A DNA stretch of 64,000 bases from Methylocystis sp. ATCC 49242 (lineage in GTDB: Bacteria > Pseudomonadota > Alphaproteobacteria > Rhizobiales > Beijerinckiaceae). This document shows, piece by piece, positions 1-8,807 of this stretch. A program made the translations under genes and the position numbers. The stretch spans positions 1,494,356 to 1,558,355 of the forward strand of contig NZ_KE124774.1 of assembly GCF_000188155.2 (NCBI RefSeq), read 5' to 3'. Each line of letters starts with the position of its first letter. The stretch's first letter is position 1. The notes below the pieces were generated by a model, which worked only from the letters and a program-made list of their open reading frames with translations, ran no database searches and was not told the DNA's origin.

Positions 1-357
1 GCCCGCAAACGCGCGGCGGACCGGGAAGTCCTTTCACCGGAATGCGGTTCGTCACGTCGCGTCATCGCCGAGACGCCTCCGCTCGCGCACATTCCAGCCT
101 GCATGTCATGATTACCGGTCTCCACGGTCGATTGCGGGTGCTCTTCACAACAACGCCGTAGGCGGACACCGCGACGAACGCGCAAACGCCGCCTGAAAAG
201 ACGCGGGCCGTGCGCGTGATCTCCGGGGAGGAGACAAGCGGCTCGCAACTGAAACTCTGCTGAAGCCGGTTCGGTGACGCGCCGTACGAATCACCCCAAT
301 CTAGAACGCAAGCGACCAAAACGGAATCGTGTTTCTCGATGTAATTTCGCAGTCGTG
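1..357. other. left edge, no supported gene
   Basis: I see no gene I can support here. The only open frame of any size, on the minus strand at 62-319, has no ribosome binding site I can see and no recognisable protein character. The stretch probably lies downstream of ahcY and upstream of whatever gene lies beyond the left edge. Confidence 0.4.
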
Positions 358-394
358 AAAAAAAGACGGCCCCGCTCCAGCGAAGGAGGGGGCC
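358..394 (-). terminator. rho-independent terminator of ahcY
   Basis: On the minus strand an arm at 385-394 pairs with 368-378, both GC-rich with one bulged base, and is followed by a run of T (A at 358-364 on the plus strand). It sits about 45 bases past the ahcY stop codon, the expected place for its terminator. Confidence 0.8.
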
Positions 395-436
395 GCGAAG
401 TCTGGTTTGGGAAAACGAAAGCCGGGGAGGCTCGTA

Positions 437-1846
437 TCAGTAGCGGTAATGCTCGGGCTTGAACGGGCCGTTCTTCGGCAGGTTCAGATATTTGGCCTGC
501 TCGTCCGTCATCTCCGTGAGCTTGACGCCGATCTTGTCGAGGTGGAGCGCCGCGACCTTTTCGTCGAGCTGCTTGGGCAGCGTGTAGACGCCGACAGGAT
601 ACTGGCCCTGCTTGGTCCACAGCTCGATCTGCGCCAGCGTCTGGTTGGTGAAGGACGCCGACATCACGAAGGACGGATGGCCCGTCGCGCAGCCGAGGTT
701 CACGAGACGGCCTTCAGCCAGCAGGATGATGCGCTTGCCGTCCTGGAACTCGATCTCGTCGACCTGCGGCTTCACATTGTGCCACTTGAGGTTGCGCAGG
801 CCGGCGACCTGAATCTCCGAGTCGAAGTGGCCGATGTTGCAGACGATGGCGCGATCCTTCATGGCGCGCATGTGCTCGGTCGTAATGACGTCGACGTTGC
901 CCGTCGCGGTGCAGAAGATGTCGGCGCGCGAGGCGGCGTCTTCCATCGTCGTCACTTCATAGCCTTCCATCGCCGCCTGCAAGGCGCAGATCGGGTCGAT
1001 TTCGGTCACGAGCACGCGGCAGCCGGCGTTGCGCAGCGAGGCGGCCGAGCCCTTGCCCACGTCGCCATAACCGGCGATGCACGCGACCTTGCCGGCCATC
1101 ATCACGTCGGTCGCGCGGCGGATGCCGTCGACGAGCGACTCGCGGCAGCCATAGAGATTGTCGAACTTCGACTTGGTGACCGAGTCGTTGACGTTGATCG
1201 CCGGCCAGAGGAGCTTGCCCTCCTTGTGCATCACATAGAGGCGATGCACGCCCGTGGTCGTCTCTTCGGTGACGCCCTTGATGGCGGTGGCGTTGCGGCC
1301 GTACCAGCCCGGATTGGCCTTCAGGCGCTTCTTGATCGCGGCGAAGAGGACTTCCTCTTCCTCATTGGTCGCCTTGTCGAGGAAAGCGGTGTCGCCCTGC
1401 TCGGCGCGCAGGCCGAGATGGATGAGGAGCGTGGCGTCGCCGCCGTCGTCCAGGATCATGTTCGGGCAGCCGCCGTCGCCCCACTCGAAGATCTTGTGGG
1501 TGTAGTCCCAATAATCTTCGAGGCTCTCGCCCTTGACGGCGAAGACCGGCGTGCCGGTGGCGGCGATGGCCGCGGCGGCGTGGTCCTGCGTCGAATAGAT
1601 GTTGCAGGAGGCCCAGCGGACGTCGGCGCCCAGCGCCTTCAGCGTCTCGATGAGGACCGCCGTCTGAATGGTCATGTGCAGCGAGCCGGCGATGCGCGCG
1701 CCCTTGAGCGGCTGCGACGGGCCATATTCGGCGCGGGTCGCCATCAGGCCCGGCATTTCGGTCTCGGCGATGTTGAGTTCCTTGCGGCCCCAGTCGGCCA
1801 GCGAAATATCGGCGATGGCGTAATCGTTGAAGTGATGAGCGGTCAT
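437..1846 (-). CDS. ahcY: adenosylhomocysteinase (SAH hydrolase)
   Basis: Cytosolic, NAD-dependent enzyme that splits S-adenosylhomocysteine into adenosine and homocysteine, relieving product inhibition of methyltransferases and feeding the methionine cycle. The 469 residues are full family length. The NAD-binding glycine motif GYGDVGKG lies at about 259-266, and the C-terminus carries the family's Lys-Pro-Glu-His-Tyr-Arg-Tyr tail. A charged insertion near 150-175 (EEEE) is typical of bacterial long-form enzymes. The ATG at 1846 starts the family's usual N-terminus. The gene stands alone, with a terminator downstream and a palindrome upstream at 1926-1947 that could bind a SAH- or methionine-responsive repressor. 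Confidence 0.97.
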   Translation of the reverse strand: MTAHHFNDYAIADISLADWGRKELNIAETEMPGLMATRAEYGPSQPLKGARIAGSLHMTIQTAVLIETLKALGADVRWASCNIYSTQDHAAAAIAATGTPVFAVKGESLEDYWDYTHKIFEWGDGGCPNMILDDGGDATLLIHLGLRAEQGDTAFLDKATNEEEEVLFAAIKKRLKANPGWYGRNATAIKGVTEETTTGVHRLYVMHKEGKLLWPAINVNDSVTKSKFDNLYGCRESLVDGIRRATDVMMAGKVACIAGYGDVGKGSAASLRNAGCRVLVTEIDPICALQAAMEGYEVTTMEDAASRADIFCTATGNVDVITTEHMRAMKDRAIVCNIGHFDSEIQVAGLRNLKWHNVKPQVDEIEFQDGKRIILLAEGRLVNLGCATGHPSFVMSASFTNQTLAQIELWTKQGQYPVGVYTLPKQLDEKVAALHLDKIGVKLTEMTDEQAKYLNLPKNGPFKPEHYRY

Positions 1847-1925
1847 GAGAATCCTCTGCTCGGGAAGGCCGCCGGCGCCCCGGCGCTGAGGGGGCTATAG
1901 CAGGGGTGGAGACAGAAGGCAATAA

Positions 1926-1947
1926 ACATATAAAGATTTGTTTATGT
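1926..1947. promoter_or_regulatory. palindromic operator candidate upstream of ahcY
   Basis: A 22-bp AT-rich imperfect palindrome stands in GC-rich DNA, with half-sites ACATATAAA on the left and TTTATGT on the right; 8 of 11 positions match between the half-sites. It lies 80 bases upstream of the ahcY start. ArsR-type regulators of the SAH/methionine cycle (the SahR class) bind AT-rich palindromes before ahcY in other Proteobacteria. Assignment to that class is inference. Confidence 0.5.
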
Positions 1948-2103
1948 CAATTCCAGATCCTTTTACCCATACCGATCGTGGGGAGAAGGGGCCGGCAAAC
2001 GCGTCAGGCTCCATGATTTCGCCTGAAGCCGTCCAGGGCCGCGTGAGCGGGCGCTGAATGGTCGTGTCGACAGGTCTTTCGCCCAAATTGTGATGCGGCG
2101 CCC

Positions 2104-3750
2104 TCACGCCACCCGCTTTCTCGGCGCCAGCGGATGCGCGGAGGTCGAGGCGTGGTTGTCCAGCCCGCCGACCTTGGCGCGGCCGCCGGCGCGCTCGTAG
2201 TCCTGACAATAATTGTGCAGGAACTCCATCACCGTATGATCCACCGTCGCCGCGTCGGACAGATCGAAGACCACGGTCTTGCCGGGAGGAATGAGCGCGA
2301 GGTCCTTCTTGAGCGCGATGACATTGGCGAAGAAGGCCGCGCCGACGAGCTTCACGCTATAGACGCCTTCTTCCGTCGCCGTGATGTCGAGCCGCAGCCG
2401 TAGAACCTCACTCCAGTTCACGCTGCGCCAGAAGTGCAGGACGAACTCCGCCACAACGCCGATCGCGACGCCGATGAGGAGATCCGTCGCGAGCACGCCG
2501 AGGATGGTGATGACAAAGACGCCGAGTTGGTCCCAGCCGATCGCCAGCGTCTTCCTGAACTCGCTTGGAGAGGCGAGCCGATAGCCCGTGAACACCAGCA
2601 GCGCGGCGAGCGAAGCCAGCGGGATCTCATGGATAAGCTTCGGGAAAAGGGCCACGAAGATCAGCATGAAGACGCCATGGAAGAAGTTCGACCAGCCCGT
2701 GCGCGCGCCATTGTTGCAGTTCGCGGAGCTGCGAACGATCTCCGCAATCATCGGCAGGCCGCCAATCATGCCGCAGATGACATTGCCGACGCCGACGGCG
2801 GCGAGGTCGCGGTTGAGGTCCGAGGTCCGCTTCCAGGGATCGAGCTTGTCCACCGCCGCCGCGCTGAGCAGGCTCTCGAGGCTGCCGACGAGACAGAGGG
2901 CGATCACCTGCTGCCAGAAACGGAGCGAGAAGATCAGCGAGAAATCCGGAAAGGCGAAACCGGCGAAGAAGTTCTCGGGGATCGCCACGAGGAATTTCGG
3001 GCCGATCGTGAATTCGTGATGCGGCAGGAAAGGCGTGTCGGGCAGGAAGAGGAAGATGTGCTCGTCCTCGAGATCGAAATATTGCCCGAGCGCCATGCCG
3101 ACGATGACGACGACAAGCGGCGCCGGGATCATCTTCACGTAACGATTCTTGACGAGCGACCAGGCGAACAGAATGGCGAGGCCAACGCCGCCGATCGTCG
3201 CAACCTCGGGGTTCATGTCCCGCAAGGTCGAGGGAATGGCGCCGATGGTCTGGAACAGCGTTTCCGCTTCCGGCTTCACGCCCATCATCACATGGAACTG
3301 CTTCGCCATGATAATGATGCCGATGGCGGCGAGCATGCCGTGGACGGCGGATGAAGGGAAAAAGGCGCTGAGCTTGCCGGCCTTGAAATAGCCGAGCAGC
3401 GTCTGAGCGACGCTGGCGCAGACGATGGCCGCGAGCGTGTAGCGATAGCCCGCCATGGCGTCGCCCTGCCCCAGCTCCTGCACTGAGGCCAGCACGACCA
3501 CGATGAGGCCCGCCGCCGGGCCGTTGATCGTGACGAAGGACCCGTTGATGCGGGAAACGAGGAGACCGCCGACGATGGCGGTGATGATGCCTGCTTGCGG
3601 CGGAAACCCTGAGGCCATCGCGATGCCCAGACAGAGCGGCAGGGCGATGAGAAAAACGAGAAAGCCCGCGGCCGCGTCCGCTCGCCAGTTCTGCCTGAGC
3701 CCGGCAAGGCCCATGCGAGGCGGCTCGGCGTCGCGAATATTGCTGTTCAT
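2104..3750 (-). CDS. SulP-family anion transporter with STAS domain
   Basis: Inner-membrane transporter of the SulP (SLC26) family, moving sulfate, bicarbonate or a similar anion. The 548-residue protein has a hydrophobic core of many helices beginning at about residue 25 (FLVFLIALPLCLGIAMASG) and a C-terminal STAS domain near 450-530 (VVFDLSDAATVDH). I chose the ATG at 3750 because the family fold begins just after it and a GGAG lies 12 bases upstream. The frame stays open to 4113, but that would overlap the divergent TerB gene. Substrate cannot be read from sequence; a second SulP at 49994-51565 sits beside a carbonic anhydrase, while this one has no such partner. Confidence 0.88.
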   Translation of the reverse strand: MNSNIRDAEPPRMGLAGLRQNWRADAAAGFLVFLIALPLCLGIAMASGFPPQAGIITAIVGGLLVSRINGSFVTINGPAAGLIVVVLASVQELGQGDAMAGYRYTLAAIVCASVAQTLLGYFKAGKLSAFFPSSAVHGMLAAIGIIIMAKQFHVMMGVKPEAETLFQTIGAIPSTLRDMNPEVATIGGVGLAILFAWSLVKNRYVKMIPAPLVVVIVGMALGQYFDLEDEHIFLFLPDTPFLPHHEFTIGPKFLVAIPENFFAGFAFPDFSLIFSLRFWQQVIALCLVGSLESLLSAAAVDKLDPWKRTSDLNRDLAAVGVGNVICGMIGGLPMIAEIVRSSANCNNGARTGWSNFFHGVFMLIFVALFPKLIHEIPLASLAALLVFTGYRLASPSEFRKTLAIGWDQLGVFVITILGVLATDLLIGVAIGVVAEFVLHFWRSVNWSEVLRLRLDITATEEGVYSVKLVGAAFFANVIALKKDLALIPPGKTVVFDLSDAATVDHTVMEFLHNYCQDYERAGGRAKVGGLDNHASTSAHPLAPRKRVA

Positions 3751-4054
3751 TGTCGTTGCAAACTCCGTCCGGGAAGGATGAGCGCCCGTCACAAATTCAA
3801 CCGGCGGACCACCCCGCAGCTTTGCTTTCAGGTGGTCGCGCTGATCCGCTCTTATATTCATCCGCTGGTCCCATAGGGAGAGCAGGCGCCCAAATTTTGT
3901 CCTTCCGGAAAATCCCTGCGCCCGGCCGGGAGGCGACGACGCCGGAAAAATCGGCGACGCCATTTCCGAGGCGCATGTTTCCGTGGCTACCCATTCGCCC
4001 TCGGCTCCTCTATAGCAAGGCCGACGCCACCTTCCGCCTCCGAGCCGAGAAGCC
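3751..4054. other. divergent intergenic region
   Basis: About 300 bases between the leftward SulP gene and the rightward TerB gene. It must contain both promoters. I recognise no conserved operator or RNA element in it. Confidence 0.4.
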
Positions 4055-4552
4055 ATGCTGACCGCCCTGAAAAATTTCATCAACGAACTCACCGGCGAGG
4101 CCGAGCGGCCCAAGCCCTTGGAGGCCGCCGATTATCAACTGGCCGCCGCCGCCCTGCTGGTCCACATCGCCTCGATCGACGGCGAGTTCGACGACAGTGA
4201 GCGCGCCCGCATCCAGCAGCTCGTGGAGGCGCGCTTCGGGCAGTCGCCGGAGGAAGCGCGCGAACTGATCGACGCCGCGCGCGAAAGCGAGGCCGACGCC
4301 GTCGACCTCTATCGCTTCACCAGCGTGCTGAAACGACGTCTCGACGAAGACGGCCGCCGTCAGGTCATCGGCATGTTGTGGGACATGGCCCACGCCGACG
4401 GCGCGGTGCATGAATTCGAAGAGAATGTCGTGTGGCGCGTCGCCGAGCTTCTCGGCGTCTCGACGCGCGACCGCGTCGAGCTGCGGCGCGAGGTCCGCGA
4501 CAGTCTTGCCGCGCCTCCCGCGGAAGGCCCCTGGTCGCGGCCAAAGGAGTGA
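4055..4552 (+). CDS. TerB-family protein
   Basis: A 165-residue all-helical soluble protein with the TerB fold. Two acidic helix repeats are visible: HIASIDGEFDDSERARIQ at about 36-53 and MAHADGAVHEFEENVVWRV at about 109-127. These Asp/Glu clusters are the metal-binding signature of TerB. TerB domains take part in tellurite resistance and membrane-linked stress complexes, but stand-alone copies are common and mostly uncharacterised, so no specific role is claimed. The stop codon is five bases before the next gene, so the two are probably cotranscribed. Confidence 0.8.
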   Translation: MLTALKNFINELTGEAERPKPLEAADYQLAAAALLVHIASIDGEFDDSERARIQQLVEARFGQSPEEARELIDAARESEADAVDLYRFTSVLKRRLDEDGRRQVIGMLWDMAHADGAVHEFEENVVWRVAELLGVSTRDRVELRREVRDSLAAPPAEGPWSRPKE

Positions 4553-4557
4553 GGCCG

Positions 4558-5358
4558 ATGAGCGACTGTTCAACGATCCGCCCCGCCGCGATCGTCACCG
4601 GCGCGTCGGAGGGCATTGGAGCCGAGCTTGCCCGTGTTTTCGCCGCAAAGGGCCATGAGGTCGCGCTCGTCGCCCGTCGTCGCGACCGGCTGGAGACGCT
4701 CGCCGATGAAATCGAGGGCGGGGGCGCGAAGCGGCCGACCGTCATCGATCTCGATCTTCTGGCGGAGGGCGCCGTCGAGGCGCTGGCCGCGCAACTCGCC
4801 GAATCCGGCCTTGCGCCCCAGTATCTCGTCAACAACGCCGGGTTCGGGCTGATCGGCCGCGCGGCTGAGCTCGATCAGTCGGAACAGCTGGCCATGATCG
4901 ACCTCAATATTCGCGCGCTAACCGCGCTGACGCTTCGATTCTTGCCCGACCTCGCGGCGACGAGGGGCGGCGTTCTCAACGTCGCCTCGGTCGCATCCTT
5001 CATGCCGGGGCCCGGTTTCGCGGTCTATTACGCGACCAAGGCCTTCGTGCGCTCCTTCAGCGAGGCCATCGCGCAGGAGTTGAAGCCGCAGGGCGTGAAG
5101 GTTTCCTGCCTGTGCCCCGGACCCGTGCAGACGGGATTCCAGGCGCGCGCCGGCTTCGATTTCAGCGGCGCGATGGGGGCGATGAAGCCCGCCATGCTCC
5201 CGGCGGAAGAAGTCGCCCGGCAGGGCTATGACGGGCTGATGGCCGGCAAACGCGTCGTCGTGCCGGGGACGATCAACAAGCTGCTCGTCTGGAGCGCAGG
5301 GGTAACGCCGCGCGCGATCCTGCTGCCGATTCTGGCGACGGCGCAGCAACGCCGCTGA
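4558..5358 (+). CDS. short-chain dehydrogenase/reductase (DltE-like)
   Basis: Classical SDR of 266 residues using NAD(P). The cofactor motif GASEGIG is at about 15-21, the NNAG motif at 92-95, the catalytic Ser near 144, and the YxxxK pair at Tyr157/Lys161. The C-terminal third is hydrophobic, as in the group annotated DltE or YqjQ, whose substrates are unknown. I took the ATG at 4558, preceded by AAGGAGTGAGG, a good ribosome binding site overlapping the end of the TerB gene; the open frame continues further upstream inside that gene without a better start. Confidence 0.9.
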   Translation: MSDCSTIRPAAIVTGASEGIGAELARVFAAKGHEVALVARRRDRLETLADEIEGGGAKRPTVIDLDLLAEGAVEALAAQLAESGLAPQYLVNNAGFGLIGRAAELDQSEQLAMIDLNIRALTALTLRFLPDLAATRGGVLNVASVASFMPGPGFAVYYATKAFVRSFSEAIAQELKPQGVKVSCLCPGPVQTGFQARAGFDFSGAMGAMKPAMLPAEEVARQGYDGLMAGKRVVVPGTINKLLVWSAGVTPRAILLPILATAQQRR

Positions 5359-5440
5359 GTCGCTCGCCGAAATCGGGAGGACGCGCCGCGCGCCCCTCCG
5401 CTGAAAAAAATGCGGCTGCAGGCGGGTGAAACGCGCAAAC

Positions 5441-5469
5441 AAAAAAGCGAGCCGACCCGGCCCGCTTTT
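5441..5469 (-). terminator. terminator downstream of rpmF
   Basis: Arms at 5443-5454 and 5458-5469 form a 12-bp stem with one mismatch around a three-base loop, ending in T on the minus strand. It lies 25 bases past the rpmF stop and may also end transcription of the convergent SDR gene. Confidence 0.75.
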
Positions 5470-5494
5470 CATAATCCTGTTCCTGAAGTCAGTC

Positions 5495-5683
5495 TTACTC
5501 TTCCGCAGACTTGACCTTGAGCACCTGACGGCCGCGATACATGCCGGTCTTCAGGTCGACATGGTGCGGACGGCGCAGCTCGCCCGAGTCCTTGTCCTCG
5601 ACATAGGTCGGCGCCTTGAGCGCGTCGGCGGAACGGCGGAAGCCCCGCTTCATGGGCGAGGTTTTTCTCTTCGGAACGGCCAT
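5495..5683 (-). CDS. rpmF: 50S ribosomal protein L32
   Basis: A 62-residue basic protein of the large ribosomal subunit. The N-terminus [18 protein letters not shown] is the L32 signature, followed by the conserved RPHH-DLKTGMY segment at about 39-49. No zinc-binding cysteines are present, so this is the C-minus form. The gene is monocistronic with its own terminator; in many alphaproteobacteria rpmF stands alone in this way. Confidence 0.97.
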   Translation of the reverse strand: MAVPKRKTSPMKRGFRRSADALKAPTYVEDKDSGELRRPHHVDLKTGMYRGRQVLKVKSAEE

Positions 5684-5772
5684 TTTCTATTTCTCCAAAC
5701 CGCGAAGGCCGCGAGCGAAGCGCGCGCGGCGGAAACAGGTGGGGTGCGGATACACGAAAAAACCCGCGCTGG

Positions 5773-6156
5773 CTAGTCTTCTGCAAGCGCGTCGGCGTTC
5801 ACGACGGCGTCGCGCCACAAGCTGGACATCGCAGTTGCGAGCCGGGTGGAGGCGGCTTCATAGGCCGTCGCGGGGTTGAGGGCAAATTCCGCTTCGGCGT
5901 AACGGCGCTGATTGACGAGAAGCGCGATCTTGCCCGCCTCGAGGTGAAAAATCGCATGGGCGCCGGCGCATTCCCGATAGGCGGAGAGATGACCGTATTT
6001 TTCCCTGGCCGGGCCATGAAGCCATTGACCCAGGGGGCAGCGGTCGTGCTTTCCGATGGTCGCCGCGTCGAGTTCTTCCTGGGCGACGATCGCCCTGCGC
6101 AGCGTGCGCTTCCAGGCGCCATGCGCCGCGATCGCCTGATTGAGATCAAAATCCAT
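5773..6156 (-). CDS. CZB-domain zinc-binding protein
   Basis: A 127-residue protein that is essentially one chemoreceptor zinc-binding (CZB) domain. The features are an N-terminal His in AAHGAWK at about 10-16, the core HDRCPLGQWLHG at about 38-49 with the zinc Cys, and a later His-containing helix CAGAHAIFH near 63-71. In the family these residues hold one zinc ion and sense zinc or oxidants such as HOCl. There is no transmembrane or signalling domain attached, so it acts as a soluble single-domain form; its partner is not evident nearby. Confidence 0.85.
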   Translation of the reverse strand: MDFDLNQAIAAHGAWKRTLRRAIVAQEELDAATIGKHDRCPLGQWLHGPAREKYGHLSAYRECAGAHAIFHLEAGKIALLVNQRRYAEAEFALNPATAYEAASTRLATAMSSLWRDAVVNADALAED

Positions 6157-6251
6157 GACGCGTCTACCCTGGCTTTGATCGACGCGAGACGCGCCTTTCG
6201 AAGCGAAGCGTAGAAGCGGAGGCTTTTGCGCGCCTTGCGCGCTGACGCCGG

Positions 6252-7277
6252 CTATCCCTTGTCTGGCGGATTATCGACGGCGGCCGGCGGCGTCGGAGCC
6301 GCCGAGGCGCCGGCGCCCTTGTCGGCCGCGGGCAGCATGGCGGGATCTTCCTCGATCAGCTGCTTGGCGCCGCGATCGTCGACCGGCTTCGCAACCGCGG
6401 CCATTGGCGCGGCCTTCAGCCCCGTCTGCGAGGCGAGCCAGCTGCGCCACTGGTCGTAGCTGCCGTTGAAGGTGTTCTGGTCCACCGCGCCGGGGATGCC
6501 GGGCACTCGGCCATCCGAACGATACTGCCAGAACGTCCACTTCCGGTCGCCGTAACGGACCTTCGGGTGATATTTCGTCGAGCGCACCCAGATCGGATAT
6601 TCGGACAACGCGTCCGAGTGCAGGATCGCCTGATAGAAGTCGACCGAGGAATAGATGATCGGCCGCTTGCCGTAATGGCGCTCCATCTGCTCCAGCATGG
6701 CGCGCATGTCGCGCAGCGCTTCCTCGCGATAGAGCGTGCGCTTGCAGCTCTTCGATTCGGGGGTCGCCTCGACGTCGAGCACCGGCGGGAGCGCGTCCGG
6801 GTCGTTCGGAACGACGGAAGCGAAATTGCCGATCTCCTCATGCGGCGGGCGACACCAGTAGACGAAGTGATAGGCGCCGCGCGGAACGCCGGCGGCCTTG
6901 GCGGCGGCCCAGTTGTATTGAAACTTGGAGTCGGTGCGGTCGCCGCCCTCGGTCGCCTTGATGAAGGCGAAGGCGACGCCGGAATCCTTCACCGCCTGCC
7001 AGTCGATGTCGCCCTGATATTTGGAGACGTCGATCCCGTGAACGGCGAACTCGGCGCTGCGGGTGGCCGGGAAATTATGCAGCTCCGACTCGGGCACCGC
7101 ATAAGCGAGGAAGCTCGGGTCCCGCTTGGCGTTCATCAGGGGGGCGCTGGTGGCGAAGCGGGGACGACGGGCGTAGCCGGGATCGACGGCGCTGCCGCAA
7201 GCGACGAGAGACGCGCCGCTCGCCGCAACGCAGGCGAGCGCAAAAAGGCGCGAAAGAGAACATTTCAACGAGCGCAT
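6252..7277 (-). CDS. glycoside hydrolase family 25 lysozyme-like lipoprotein
   Basis: A 341-residue exported protein that should cleave peptidoglycan between MurNAc and GlcNAc. It begins with a lipoprotein signal peptide ending in the lipobox LVAC (Cys at about residue 27). The GH25 barrel follows at about 78-265: GIDVSKYQGDIDW carries the catalytic-site Asp, VLDVEATP carries the catalytic Glu, and IKATEG and WQYR are family motifs. The C-terminal 60 residues are rich in Ala, Pro and Asp and look disordered. The lipobox predicts membrane anchoring, so a role in wall remodelling is more likely than secretion; this is inference. Confidence 0.9.
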   Translation of the reverse strand: MRSLKCSLSRLFALACVAASGASLVACGSAVDPGYARRPRFATSAPLMNAKRDPSFLAYAVPESELHNFPATRSAEFAVHGIDVSKYQGDIDWQAVKDSGVAFAFIKATEGGDRTDSKFQYNWAAAKAAGVPRGAYHFVYWCRPPHEEIGNFASVVPNDPDALPPVLDVEATPESKSCKRTLYREEALRDMRAMLEQMERHYGKRPIIYSSVDFYQAILHSDALSEYPIWVRSTKYHPKVRYGDRKWTFWQYRSDGRVPGIPGAVDQNTFNGSYDQWRSWLASQTGLKAAPMAAVAKPVDDRGAKQLIEEDPAMLPAADKGAGASAAPTPPAAVDNPPDKG

Positions 7278-7330
7278 TCCGTCAAATTATCCCCTCAGCC
7301 GGTAACGAAGCGTTAATGCGCCGCCGCGAC

Positions 7331-8737
7331 TCAGTTCAGATGGAACCACAAACTGGCAATTGTGAGGAAGGCGCCGTAGCCGACGACGTCGGTGATTGTC
7401 GTCACGAAGGGGCCCGACGAAACCGCCGGATCGAATTTCAGCCGGTCGAACGCCAGCGGCACGATGATGCCCCCCAGCGCCCCGGCGACGAGATTCGTGA
7501 ACATCGCCAAGGCCATGACAGGCCCGAGCCCGACATTCTGGAACCAGTTGGCGGCGACGAGGCCGGTGACGAGTCCGAACGCCGCGCCATTGACGGCGCC
7601 GATCGCAAGCTCACGAAAAATAATGCGCCAAGCATTGGCGGGGGTGAGCTCCCGGGTCGCGAGCGCGCGCACGGCGACGGTCATGGTCTGCGTCGCCGAA
7701 CTTCCGCCCTGCCCTGCGACAATCGGCCCCAGCACGGCGAGCGCCACCATCTGCTCGAGTTGCGACTGGAAGCTCTTGAGCACGCTCGAGGTGATGAAGG
7801 CGGTGAGCATGTTGACGAACAGCCAGGTGAAGCGGCTGCGCGCGATCCACCAGAAATCGTCGGTCAGCTCCTCCTCCGGATTCACGCCGCCGAGCGCCTT
7901 GATTTCTTCCGACGCCTGTTCCTGGATGACGTCGACGATGTCGTCGATGGTCAGCACGCCGACGAGCCGCTCGGATTCGTCGACGACGGGAACCGAAACC
8001 AGATTGTAGCGCTCGAACAGCCGCGCCGCCTCGGCGCCGTCCTCGGTCGCCTTCACCCGCCGCCGGTCGGCCTGCATGATCTCGTCGAGCCGCGCCGACG
8101 GTTTCGCGCGCACCAGCGCGTCGAGGAACACCGTGCCGAGCAGATGGTAGCCGGGATCGACGACGAAGACCTCGAAGAAGCTGTCGGGCAGGATCTCGGC
8201 GTCGGTCTCGCGGAAGAAATCGAGCACGCGGCCCGCCGTCCAGAAGGGCGGAACGGCGATGAGCGTCGTCTGCATGAGACGGCCGGCCGAATCCTCCGGA
8301 TAATCCAGCGAACGGCGCAGAACGATGCGCTCATGCGCCGGCAGCGCCTCCAGAACCTCGGCCTGCTCTTCCGGCTCGAGCGTCTCCAGAATGGCGACGG
8401 CGTCGTCGCTTTCGAGGTCGCGCACGCCTTCGACGAGCGTTTCGACGGGCAGTTCCTCGAGAATGTCCTCGCGGGTCGCCTCGCCGACCTCCATCAGCGC
8501 GGTGAAGTCGAAGTCGCTGCCCATCAGCTCGACAAGGCGCGGGCGAGCCTCGTGACTGAGCAGTTCGAGCAGCGCGCCGAGATCGGCCTCGTGCATGTCG
8601 CCGATAAGCTCGTGCACACGCTCGGAATTGCCGAGCGCAACCGCCGCCTCGACCTCGAAAACGAATTCGGAACCGAATCCGCCGCCCTGACGGAAACCTT
8701 CGGCGGCCGTCGCCGTTTCTTCCTGGTCGAATGGCAT
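7331..8737 (-). CDS. mgtE: magnesium transporter MgtE
   Basis: Homodimeric Mg2+ channel of the inner membrane, 468 residues. The order is the family's: an N-terminal helical superhelix domain (about 30-145), a pair of CBS domains (about 150-275, including VVDESERLVGVLTIDDI), a connecting helix, and five membrane helices from about 300 to the end. The pore-helix segment GQGGSSATQTMT lies near 350-361. The acidic CBS and N domains sense cytoplasmic Mg2+ and close the channel. It is transcribed away from the polysaccharide deacetylase gene. Confidence 0.95.
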   Translation of the reverse strand: MPFDQEETATAAEGFRQGGGFGSEFVFEVEAAVALGNSERVHELIGDMHEADLGALLELLSHEARPRLVELMGSDFDFTALMEVGEATREDILEELPVETLVEGVRDLESDDAVAILETLEPEEQAEVLEALPAHERIVLRRSLDYPEDSAGRLMQTTLIAVPPFWTAGRVLDFFRETDAEILPDSFFEVFVVDPGYHLLGTVFLDALVRAKPSARLDEIMQADRRRVKATEDGAEAARLFERYNLVSVPVVDESERLVGVLTIDDIVDVIQEQASEEIKALGGVNPEEELTDDFWWIARSRFTWLFVNMLTAFITSSVLKSFQSQLEQMVALAVLGPIVAGQGGSSATQTMTVAVRALATRELTPANAWRIIFRELAIGAVNGAAFGLVTGLVAANWFQNVGLGPVMALAMFTNLVAGALGGIIVPLAFDRLKFDPAVSSGPFVTTITDVVGYGAFLTIASLWFHLN

Positions 8738-8807
8738 GACCGAATCCCGCTATAAGGCTGAAGGCTCTTAACCCGCGCAGGCGCGTAAGCAAACCGGCAA
8801 AACCCAC

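Noticed and set aside
62-319. 85-codon minus-strand frame at the left edge
   Set aside because: No ribosome binding site, no recognised features, and it reads across DNA expected to be intergenic.
407-1900. 497-codon open frame on the plus strand opposite ahcY
   Set aside because: High GC keeps the complement of ahcY open. The translation is Arg/Val/Asp-rich, matches no family, and overlaps a certain gene end to end.
3751-4113. Upstream extension of the first SulP gene to 4113
   Set aside because: It would overlap the divergent TerB gene and adds 121 residues with no SulP similarity; ATG 3750 has a ribosome binding site.
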